Shown here piece after piece: positions 36,185 to 51,089 of a stretch of DNA of 64,000 nt; position 1 is the stretch's first letter; each line of letters opens with the position of its first letter. Source of the DNA: Ophioceras dolichostomum (Eukaryota > Ascomycota > Sordariomycetes > Magnaporthales > Ophioceraceae); contig PYST01000097.1 in the NCBI GenBank assembly GCA_003049485.1, positions 353-64,352 on the forward strand, in the 5' to 3' direction. The notes beneath the pieces were generated by a model. The model was not told the origin of the DNA, ran no database searches, and saw only the letters and a program-made list of their open reading frames with translations. The translations under genes and the position numbers were made by a program.

Positions 36185-37477
36185 TTACAAGCCTGGCAAT
36201 CCAACAACTGTGCGAACGGCAGGAATCCACCTGGGCAGAATGTAGACGGCGTACAGTCCAACCAGGGCGACCAAGAGGCCAGTCAACTACACGCCATCGC
36301 CAGTTAGTACACAAGCACACACAAGTCAAGTCCACTCGAAACCCGTCGTGATCGATGGATAAGCAGGTAGGAGGGGGGGCGGAGGACTCACCTTTTCGAA
36401 CCAAGTGTGGAAGTATATCGCAGTCATCAACAGCATCCACAGACTCAATCCCACCACCACCCCCGCGATCTTCCCCCCTACCCCCAGCATGTCGTGTATC
36501 CCACCGCGATGCCTCAGCAAGTGATCATGGTCGTCATGATCCGACTCGACATCAGCGCTCTTGACCGCCCCATCATGCATGACCAGCGCCCTCGGATCCC
36601 ATTTCGGGGTGCCACCACCACCGCCACTGAGACCATTAACAGAAAGGTCCATCCCCCTAAACAAAACCCACCCCACCTCCTGCACCAAAAAGAAACTCCC
36701 AAGCACTAACAAGAACACATGTCCACTGATATCGTGCCCACCCCTCCACTTCCCCCCAACAGCCCTACACGCCGCCGCGCTAAACACTTCCACGCCGCCC
36801 GCATTCGCAACACCCTCCTCAAAGACCCTTGCCTCAACGGCCTCGCACTTCCCGCCCGTGAACCTGAACCCGCGATCGATCAGCGCGGGGCCGAAACACC
36901 ACTGCGTGACCAGCACCCACCACGCCGTGATCAGTGCCCAGCGCGTCGTCGCGGCTCTCACGCCATACCTCAACTTTTGTGTTCGTTCCTTCCGTTCTGC
37001 CTCCTGCCCTGATCCCGACGAGTGTGACGACTGTGACTGTGATGAAAGCCGTTGCGAAGCCACAAAAGCAAAGAAGGCGAACGTGACCCAGAACCAGCCC
37101 CTCTTGACGAACATCACGTTGAAGACGTTGTCCTTCCTCGCGAAGTACGACGGCGCGAGGGACGGGTCCTGCGGGTGGGACTGCGAGTGCGCGTCGAAGG
37201 GCGCGCGTCGCGTCTGTGGGCTGACGAGGGCGAAGAGGGAGCCGAAGACGAGGAGGAGGGGGTAGATCGCTAGGAGGGCGGTCTCAAGCGGGGTTGGGAG
37301 GTACGGCGTGTTTCGTCGCGCGGAGGCTGAAGAAGCGGTCCCTGTCGTCGTTGTCGCTATTGGGGGTTTGGGGGGGTCGCTTGGGGGAGGTGGCAATGAT
37401 GCGCCGGCGATGGAGCTGGAGCCTGACATCGCGGGTTGTTGTGGTGCTCGGTATCTGCTATTGCTTTGTTCGGCCAT
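36185..37477 (-). CDS. Scs3/FIT2-family lipid-droplet membrane protein
   Basis: Two exons on the reverse strand, 37477-36392 and 36286-36185; 395 aa; 105-nt intron with GTGAGT donor and GTGTAG acceptor, phase 0. Six hydrophobic segments lie near 62-86, 122-142, 178-200, 250-275, 335-357 and 363-380, matching FIT topology. The FIT2 signature is present: GGHDISGHVFLL (His253) and AIYFHTWFEK (His357), the two histidines expected at the active site. Exon 2 supplies the last helix (LTGLLVALVGLYAVYILP). FIT2 proteins act in the ER as acyl-CoA diphosphatases needed for lipid-droplet formation; yeast Scs3 links this to phospholipid synthesis. The N-terminal ~55 residues are Ser/Thr/Pro-rich and likely cytosolic. 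A second Met at residue 17 is an alternative start. A His/Asp-rich loop (SDHDDHDHLLRHRGG) before the fifth helix is a local peculiarity. Confidence 0.88.
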
Positions 37478-38644
37478 CGGTTACAGGTGTCGAGGACACG
37501 GTCGTCGCAAGCAGCTCGCGATCCCGTTGCTGTTTAGGAAGTTTGAAGAGGAAAGCAAAAAGTCCAATCTGATCCGCAGGTCCAAATAGGTGAGTCGAAG
37601 GCGTGAGTGCGTAAGACTATGAGAAGCGCGAGTTAGGAGGGAGGGAGGCTGTCGTCGCCAACGTGTCTCCCGGAGTCGGAATTGGGAGGAGGCGAGGAAG
37701 CTCGTGGAATGTCAATTCTGGGCAGGGGACACATGAAAAATACAATGACGTTGTCGCCCGGCTTAGTGGGTCCGACCGCCATTGCGCGTCCAATCAATTC
37801 ATATTTTAGCGACCTTTGTTCGCGTGGTCGGGCTGCCTGCCTCTTTGTCCATCATCAGTCATCCTTCATCTTCAGGCCGACCACGTCGAGTGACCAGTAG
37901 CGAATAAATCGGTAGGAACACTGGAGGAAACGCAGTACGTCGTTGATCAGAAAGAAAAGAGAAAGTGGTATGTATTCTATCTCTTTGTTGTGCCCTGCCA
38001 GCCATTGTATGCATGTATGTGGTATATACCTCGCTTTCTTTCGCTCCCGAGAACCAGAAGAAAAGTCCATCGCAGAAAGGAAAACAGTAACTCCAGGTAA
38101 AATAGCACAGGGAAAAATGCGGAACGTGCAAAAGAATGCAAGGCTAAAGCTGCCACTGGGGCAAACGAGATGAAAGGTTTTCATCAGGAAGAAGAGAAAG
38201 TATGTAGGGAGATCAATCGCTCAAGAACAAAGTCCTAACCCGTCGCTTCAAACTTCCGTTTTATGGTTGCCCACTGTATGTACAAGACCCTGTATCCTCC
38301 TCGGTTCCATTTCGCGGGGTGGTGACGGTTGTTCCATTCCCGACTGTGGTTGGTCCACCTCTATTCGGCGTGAAAAAGCAATAAAGTCAGTTCGCTGCTG
38401 CAATACATTCGATGAGAGGTTGACGATGAAAATATCTCCTGGTACAAAAAGTAGCAGTCACCCTGCAAATGGGTAACTAAGTGTCTCGCAGGAGTTGAAG
38501 AAAGATAAGGAGAAGAATGGGGGTAGAAAAGAGAAGGGGAGGGGCGGCGGTGGTGCCACGGCAGGCCCACGAGAAAGAAGAGAGAGAAAAGCAGGGATGA
38601 AAAAGATTCTAAAAAAGGTATGAAGGAAGGAAGGAGTTTTTTCC
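37478..38644. other. Spacer between FIT2-like and GH55 genes
   Basis: It contains the promoter of the FIT2-like gene and the 3' region of the GH55 gene. Only short ORFs are seen. The part just beyond the GH55 stop codon, read on the minus strand, is rich in T/C tracts, as in fungal 3' ends. Confidence 0.5.
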
Positions 38645-41068
38645 TTACGCCGAAATCTGCGACTGGAAATGAGCGAGGGTCGCGCAGAAGTTGTTGCGGT
38701 TGTCCGCGTCGAGCGCGACGGAGACCCCATCGACGGTGGCCATGTTGACGGCGGCCTTGGTGCTGAGGCCGAACAGCATGACCTTGGACTTCTCCATCGA
38801 CACCATGTTCTCCTGGCAGCTCGCGGTCGCTAGGCAGGACTGGCCGTAGTTCTCGAAGAACGAGTACAAGCCGGCGCCGTACACGTAGATGTCCGTGGAG
38901 CCGACCGCGCGCAGGCCCCACGAGCGGGCGCAGCTGCCTGACCCCGGCGTCGACGAGTACGCTGAGCACGAGGTCGTGAAATCCGGGTCGGAGTATGCCG
39001 CGTTGACGGTGAAGGGCTTGGTGGCGTCGGGCACGCCCTGGAAGTAGGGGGTCTCGGTCTGGATGAGCGCCATGTACACGTTGCTGGCGTTGACGGTCTG
39101 GTAGTTGTACAGCACGCTATGCTCGGACGACGTGCCCCACAGCCAGACGGGCCCCTGCTGCGACTCGATCAGCACGCCGCGTCCGTTGAAGATGTTGATC
39201 TGCTGCGTCTTGTCCGGGTGGTCGGCCGCGAAGGGCTCGAGGTGGTGGTCGGCGACCCAGAACCAGGTGTTCTCGAGGTAGGCTGACGCCTGCGAGGTAA
39301 CGTGCATCATGAGGAAGGCGCCCTGGCAGTTCTTGATGGTCTCCTCGGTGGCCGCCGCGTCGTTGGGCGCCTTCTTGCACGTGTCGTAGTCGAGCTTCGT
39401 CCCCGTCGAGCCGCCGATGCGCACGTGCACGTCCCACATGGCCGCCGCGCCCTGCGAGGACTCCTTCACGTTCCACTCGATCATGATGGCTCCGGGAGCG
39501 GGGCCGAGGGTCTCGAACATCAGGTCGCTCATCTCGACGGCGCCGACGTCGCCCACCTGCCCGACCTGGAAGACGGCGCGAGGGTTGGCCTGGTCGGCGA
39601 ACTTGGCGCCGGACGCCATAATGTACGGCCAGATCTCGCCTGTGATGCGGATGTCCTTGGGCACCTTGACCGTGTCGGTCACGACGTACGCGCCGTGGTC
39701 GAAGAACACGACCTGCTCGGGCGTGGCCTTGTCCAGCACGGCCTGGATGGCCGCCGTGTCGTCGGTGACGCCGTCGCCCTTGGCGCCCGCGGCCTTGACG
39801 GACAGGAAGTTGGCCGCGGGCACGTCCTGGTACTGCGGCTTCGAGCGGGTGAAGATCTTGCCGGTGGCCGTGTTGGTCAGCACCGCCGGCTTGTCGAGGG
39901 CGGTGGCCGTGTTCTGGACGGTGAATCCCCGGCCGATCTGCTGGTAGAGGCGGCCTTGCAAGAAGTTCGTGATGTGTATGCCGCCGTTGAGGATCGAGGC
40001 CTTGGTCTTGCCATTCGCGAGAGCGAGTTCGACGCCCGTGGTCATGTCGACGTTGTCCATAATCAGAGTACCGTTGCTAGCGGTTGATGATTGGGGGGCG
40101 TTGAAAGCCGTCAGGACACCGTACTTCGTGTTGCGGATGACGCTGTCGAGAAGAAGGATGGAACCGACGGTCTGAGACGCGCCGCCGTTGGCCATGTCGA
40201 TGCCGACGTTGCAGCCGTCGATGGTCACATCTTGGAAGGTCCACGCCCAGTTCCAGTTCATGAAGATGGCGGTGTCGCAGTTGCGGAAGGTGAGGTTGCG
40301 TGTGGTGAACTGCTGGTTGCCAAAGAAGGCACCGTACTGGCCACCCTCGAACACCAGGTCGGTCATGAAACCGCCGGACCCGTTGTCCATGAAGATGCCC
40401 ATCTGCTTGTTGGACTCGCCACCACCAACAACCATCTTGAAGTGAATGTTCTGAAGCGACGTCGCCTGGGCAACCTGCCAGTGGATGCCAGCACCGCGGG
40501 AGGAGGGCATGCCTGTGAGGTCGATGACGAAATTGCGGACCTGGCGGAAGAAGTTGTTTTGGTTGACCCACCAGTTCAGGCCGGTGTTGTCGTAGGGATC
40601 GGCGTCGATGACAGCCATGCCCTCGAAGCTGGCAGCCGCCTTGAGGGTTGGGGGGCTGACGGCATCGCCGACCATCTGCGTGTAGTAGAACGGAATGATG
40701 GGCTTGCTAACAAGGTAGGTGCCGGGTGGGAAATAGACGAGACCTGGCGTGGTTGTGCTGGCGTTGCATCCCTGACCACAGCGGTTGCCCGAGGAGATGG
40801 CGAGGTTGATGGCATCAGTGTCATCGGTGGTGCCGTCTCCCTTCGCGCCGAAGTCCTGGACGTTTCTGAAGACCTGGTACCCATCCACGCCGAACGCAGC
40901 CTTGCCCTGCGTCGCCAAGGACGGAAGCCACCAGCTGCTAGCAGCCGCGGCCGCGGGAGCAGCCGATGGCTGAGGCACGGGGGCTGGGGCAGGCGCCGCG
41001 AGCACGGGAACGCTCAGCAGGCGGGCCGCCAGCAGGAATATTGATATAGTGGTTGCTGAGAGGCCCAT
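38645..41068 (-). CDS. GH55 exo-beta-1,3-glucanase, secreted
   Basis: A single exon of 807 aa. A signal peptide (about 1-24, ending VPVLAAP) precedes a short Ala/Pro linker. The two right-handed beta-helix modules of GH55 are complete. Module 1 has VFRNVQDFGAKGDGTTDD, NRCGQGCNASTT, YFPPGTYLVSKPII and YYTQMVGD. Module 2 has FLSVKAAGAKGDGVTDD and VVFFDHGAYVVTDTVKVP. Family hallmarks WQVAQATSLQNIHF, MDNGSGGFMTDL, IMIEWN, HVRIGG, GVLIESQ and SSEHSVLY follow. GH55 enzymes cleave beta-1,3-glucan from the non-reducing end, mostly releasing glucose; the family is wholly fungal or bacterial in the known set. It is likely to act on its own wall or on other fungal or plant beta-glucan outside the cell. 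It is a diverged paralogue of the GH55 half of the gene at 7259-12152. Confidence 0.93.
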   Translation of the reverse strand: MGLSATTISIFLLAARLLSVPVLAAPAPAPVPQPSAAPAAAAASSWWLPSLATQGKAAFGVDGYQVFRNVQDFGAKGDGTTDDTDAINLAISSGNRCGQGCNASTTTPGLVYFPPGTYLVSKPIIPFYYTQMVGDAVSPPTLKAAASFEGMAVIDADPYDNTGLNWWVNQNNFFRQVRNFVIDLTGMPSSRGAGIHWQVAQATSLQNIHFKMVVGGGESNKQMGIFMDNGSGGFMTDLVFEGGQYGAFFGNQQFTTRNLTFRNCDTAIFMNWNWAWTFQDVTIDGCNVGIDMANGGASQTVGSILLLDSVIRNTKYGVLTAFNAPQSSTASNGTLIMDNVDMTTGVELALANGKTKASILNGGIHITNFLQGRLYQQIGRGFTVQNTATALDKPAVLTNTATGKIFTRSKPQYQDVPAANFLSVKAAGAKGDGVTDDTAAIQAVLDKATPEQVVFFDHGAYVVTDTVKVPKDIRITGEIWPYIMASGAKFADQANPRAVFQVGQVGDVGAVEMSDLMFETLGPAPGAIMIEWNVKESSQGAAAMWDVHVRIGGSTGTKLDYDTCKKAPNDAAATEETIKNCQGAFLMMHVTSQASAYLENTWFWVADHHLEPFAADHPDKTQQINIFNGRGVLIESQQGPVWLWGTSSEHSVLYNYQTVNASNVYMALIQTETPYFQGVPDATKPFTVNAAYSDPDFTTSCSAYSSTPGSGSCARSWGLRAVGSTDIYVYGAGLYSFFENYGQSCLATASCQENMVSMEKSKVMLFGLSTKAAVNMATVDGVSVALDADNRNNFCATLAHFQSQISA

Positions 41069-41769
41069 TGTGATGTAGAGCCAGCTAATCGCAGAGGGTC
41101 CTGTTCCGTTGGTTGTCGTCTCAAACGAGTGTGATGTAGAGGATGAAGAAGACTTCCAGGAACGATCTGTCAGTGATGTTGCTACGCTTTAGGGTGGCAC
41201 GCCGCTGAAAGGCTAAGATGGAGAAGAACAGATAGTAGAAGGAGTGTAGTGTGTTCTCGAGTCCAAGAGCCCGCCTTTGACAAAGGACAAGGATAGAGAG
41301 TTTGGATCTGTGCGTAAGAGGCGAAAAGAAAAAGTCGGCGAAGAACACCAAAAGCTGAAATCTCGACTCGCGAGAGAAAGCGTGGCTTGTTGAATTTTGT
41401 GTTGCAGGAGCGCGAGGTAGAAAGAAAACAAAAGCTCTGGGAAGTAGGAGAGGGGAGGGGGAGTGGAAAGGGAGAGGGGGCGACGAGCTGGCACCACTCG
41501 TGACAGACCGAGACCCCTCTGATATATGACAATTGTCCGTGAATAGGAGCCATTGTTTTGGACGCAGCTTCTATTGAGTCACACTCTCAAAAGCGCTTTG
41601 GAGCCCGGGCTGCTGTAGTGGTGGTTGCATTGGTGTTGATGAATGGCAGTGACCACAATGGTAGTGAATAAACGACTAGCCTGTCTGGCAGCTGTCCGAA
41701 TTGGGACGATTCAGGCCGTGTCATTCATGACAATGGCGTGCCGGGCTGGCGCAAGCACTTCTTGTCCAT
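41069..41769. other. Upstream region of GH55 gene
   Basis: The 700 nt upstream of the GH55 start are pyrimidine-rich when read on the minus strand, as in strong fungal promoters. No gene is recognised. Confidence 0.45.
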
Positions 41770-42636
41770 TCATGCCCAATTTTTCTTATTGACCCTTGTC
41801 CTCAATAGCACAACGGGAAAGCTCAAGCAAAGAAACAAAAAGCAACATGGAATAACAAGATACATGAAAAATCTGTGCGGGGCGACGGCGGAACAGACGT
41901 GCGAGAGACAAGGAAGGGAGGCGTACGGAGTAGGTAGGGAGAAAATTCGGTTGAGACTCACTAATGGTTGGCCTGTTGGATGGCGAGTGGTGCGACCAGT
42001 CACGGTCGGTGTAAACGACGCAAAAAGAGTGTCTAAAAGAAAAGTCACGCGACGACTAAAGAGCGAATAACGGTAACGACGACCTCGGCGTCTCACAGGA
42101 GAAGAAGCGGGAGAAGGAGAAGGAGAACGGTGAAGCGAAAACCACGACAGCCGGTGGGAGCGGTCATGATAGTCGGCCAGCTGATGAGGAGGAGGCTCCT
42201 GTCGTCTTATAGATGAAGATGTACCACCACCGCCACTACCACCAGTTGCGTGAGGGTCCAAATAGGGGCGGCTGTGGGAGTGGGAGTGGGCATCGAGGAC
42301 CGCCTCCTGGTGCCGCTGGTGGGCTTCAACACCCCAGTCCGTTTCTGTTTCCCCCGGAGTCTCCACCTCGACCTTACCACTGCTCCTCCAGCTATAACTA
42401 TTACTGCTACTACTGGCAACGCCAGTAAGGACAGTACCGGTACCAGCACTGGTACCACCGTCCGTTCTCCCTCTTCGTCCCTCGCCGCGTCTATCAGAAC
42501 GTGTGTGGGTGGCGCGGGACAGATCTGGAGCTTGAGCTGTTTTCCCATCCCTGCCCTCCAGAAAGACCACGTCTGGCCCGAAAGGCGGCTGGCGCGACTC
42601 CGGGTGGCGAGCCTGGTCTGAACGTGCCCAAGACAT
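41770..42636 (-). CDS. Low-complexity ORF, doubtful gene
   Basis: An uninterrupted ATG-started frame of 288 aa. The first ~190 residues are Ser/Arg/Gly/His-rich (DAHSHSHSRPYLDPHATGG; SPSPSPASSPVRRRGRRYR) with no recognisable domain. The last ~30 contain a hydrophobic run (MYLVIPCCFLFLCLSF) followed by RTRVNKK, which could be a tail anchor or merely translated 3' sequence. A competing frame of 201 codons overlaps it. I keep it as a possible gene because of its length and ATG, with low confidence. Confidence 0.35.
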   Translation of the reverse strand: MSWARSDQARHPESRQPPFGPDVVFLEGRDGKTAQAPDLSRATHTRSDRRGEGRRGRTDGGTSAGTGTVLTGVASSSSNSYSWRSSGKVEVETPGETETDWGVEAHQRHQEAVLDAHSHSHSRPYLDPHATGGSGGGGTSSSIRRQEPPPHQLADYHDRSHRLSWFSLHRSPSPSPASSPVRRRGRRYRYSLFSRRVTFLLDTLFASFTPTVTGRTTRHPTGQPLVSLNRIFSLPTPYASLPCLSHVCSAVAPHRFFMYLVIPCCFLFLCLSFPVVLLRTRVNKKNWA

Positions 42637-48283
<5,647 letters not shown>

Positions 48284-51089
48284 TCAGATATACCCAGTCG
48301 AGTCTGTATGCTGCTGCTGCTGATACAGGTCGAAAGCCTCAAGGCTCGGCGATGATGACGCCGATGACGACGATGACGATGACGAAGACGCGAGGATATT
48401 GAAATCCTCCTCCGTAGTGTTCCTCGCCCCAGGGCTCTCCAGCATCTCGATGCCAGGGACGCCCTTCCCGAAGTCCATAACCAGGATCTTCGGATCCTGT
48501 CCTGTCGAGATAATGCGCCTATAGTCGCTCTTGGCGCTGAGGACCCAGCTCGCGTGCCACTTGGGGAAATGCAGCAGCTGCCTGCCAGACTCCATGTCGA
48601 ACACCATGATGTCGGTGTCGTAGCTCCCGCTCACCAGCCTCCCGCTCACCGAGTCGATGTGCAGCGACCTGACCAGATTCTCATGCGCCTTCATCTCGCG
48701 CACGCACTCGCCCGTGTTGGCGTCCCACACGCGTATCGTGCGGTCATTTCCGGCGGACGCGACGTACCGCCCGTCCTCGCTGAACTGACTGCAGGCAAGC
48801 CCCTTCGTGTGGCCCCAGAACTCGCGTATGCACGTGCCCGTCGAGATGTTCCACAGCTTCACCAGGAAGTCCCCGGAGCACGACACGACCGTGTCCCCCC
48901 TCATCTGGACCGCGTTGACGGGGCCCGCGTGACCGTGGATCTGCATCAGGAGCGAGCCGGACTCGCGGTCCCAGATGCAGATGCTCAGGTCCTTGGAGCA
49001 GGTGACGATGCGCTTCTCGTCGAAGACGAGGTCCAGCACGGCGCCGCTGTGGTGGCGGAGCCGGCGGATGGGCCGGTAGGCCGAGGACAGGCTATGGACG
49101 ATGCAGGTCGCGTCTGAGGACCCCGTGACGAGGATACGGTCGTCGTACTGCAGGCAGAGGATGGAGGCGTTGTGGTGGGTCGGGAAGGAGACGCAGGCCG
49201 GGGAGGACGGGTTGGTGCGCGGGTGGTTCTCGGTGGTGGCGAAGTGCGTGGGCAGCCCGTCGCGGTCGTGGAGCAGTCTGGGGTCGCGGATGACGTGGGG
49301 CGGGCCGATCACAAGCCGGCAGGATAGAGTGTGCATATCCCAAACTCGGATGGTCTTGTCGCGAGAGCCCGTGATGATCTTGGACCTGTTGAGTGAAAAG
49401 AGACAAATGTGATTAGCAGGCGGTCTATAATAAGTATGGGGGAGGGTATAGAACGTGTTCGCCGGGAAGGATAGGGCAGAGCAGTTGTGCGCTTGCTTAC
49501 TCGTCGAACTGAAGGCAGTAAATGCTGTCCGTGTGCCCGTTAAGGTACACCGGACTGGCGATGCCTGCTTTCCACCGCCTCTCCAGCTCCATGCGCGCCT
49601 TGTAGACAGCGACCCAATCGTTCCCTGGCCTGACAGCTGGAATTCCAAGGCCCGCGCCAGGCCTCACAGATCCGCTCGTCGCGTACGTCGAGGTCATCTC
49701 GCGCAGGAAGGACTCGCGCCAGATGTGCTGGTCAGCCGAGACGTGCTTCCAGATCCGCGAGACGAGCGCCACGGTGGCCAGGTCCTTGCACCCCAGGTAG
49801 GAAAGCACCTGGATCGCCAGCTCCGTGGGCAGTCTGGCCACGAAGTCTACCCGCGGGATCTCGTCCATGGAAGGCGCCCTTCCACAGCAGCGGGTGGCGT
49901 AGCTCCGTCCGTTGCTGCCCCGCCGCATGAGTGCCCCGGCCGCGTTGCCGTGCTCGCAGAACATGTCCAGCGGATCAAGGCCGGAGGGTCCGACGAAGCC
50001 CAGGCGCGAGTCGGCCTTCTCGCGCTCCTCCTCTTCCGACTCGGTGGGCGTCACGGTTATGCCGATCCCGCTCTCGCCGTCGTTGCTGCTGCTGTTGTTG
50101 AGCGCGTTGTTTTGGCTGTTGTAGATGCCACTACTGCTGCCAAGTCCGTTATTCGTCGCAGCCATGTTTAAGGCCCATTCCGCGGGCGTCAGCCGTCGCA
50201 AGGCGTCGGCGTGAAAGGCGGCGTCGGCGGCGGCCGCGCGGGCTGCACCGCCTGTGTTTCGGGGGATGATAGGCGGCGCGGTGCCGGAACCCGGCACTGG
50301 AGCGGTCAAGAAAGCCGACGCACGACGAGATTCAACGGTGTCCAGGTTTGTCCCCCGCGAGTGGCGGAAGCTGGCGGCCTCGCGTAAGCGTCGCCACGCC
50401 GAGGAGTGAGCCGTGGCCGGACGCGACGATGATGATGGTGAAGGCATGGCGAAGGTATCGGCATGATTGGGAGGAGTTGTTGTCGAGGGCGAGTGCGTAT
50501 GCGAGTGCGTGGTCGAGAACGGGGAGCGGTGGCCGTTGGACGGGGACGCGTACGCATGGTGATCATGGGACGAGCGTACGAAGCGGCGAGCGTGTGCTTG
50601 CTGGTGGTCCTCGCCCGTGCTTGTCGCGATCGACGTGCGTCGGGGCACGAGGTGCTTGAGAGAGACCGACGCCCGCCTAATCATACCTCGAAGCGGGTTC
50701 TTGCCCTTCCCTCCACTGCCACCGTTGTTGCCATGGACACCATCCGCGCCCGGCTCGCCGCCGCCCACGCTCCCATGCGAGCTTCGTGTGTCCTCGAGCG
50801 CCAGCTCCGGTAGCCTCGAGATAAGGTCCTCTGGTCCAAAGGCTGGCGACTTCGGCCGCATCCGCCATGCGTGCGAGACGCTCATGCTGCGAAACCGCTG
50901 GTCGCCGGGAACGGCTTGCCGCGAGTGGGGATCGACCGACTCAGGCTCGGGTGCGTGCTCTGGTTCCGGGTCGAGCTCGAGAGGGTGAAAGCTGTCGGGG
51001 TTCGTCGGGAGCGAAGGCATGCGGCTCGGCTCGTCGTAAATGGCCTCCTGGGCAGGTGCCCAATCGGCGATGGGGAAAAAGCGAACCAT
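48284..51089 (-). CDS. F-box/WD40 protein, putative SCF substrate adaptor
   Basis: Two exons on the reverse strand, 51089-49501 and 49385-48284; 896 aa; 115-nt intron with GTAAGC donor and CAACAG acceptor, phase 2, splitting a Glu codon. The start is the first ATG; the frame upstream lacks one. The first ~400 residues are disordered (Ser/His/Pro-rich). The F-box spans about 415-462 (DFVARLPTELAIQVLSYLGC, then VSRIWKHVSADQHIWRESFL). Seven WD40 repeats follow, from NGHTDSIYCLQFDE to KILVMDFG, with typical GSRDKTIRVWD and GNDRTIRVWD ends, enough for one complete propeller. Such proteins bind Skp1 through the F-box and substrates through the propeller, sending them for ubiquitination. The C-terminus is Ser-rich with a Gln run. 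The substrate cannot be told from sequence. Confidence 0.9.
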
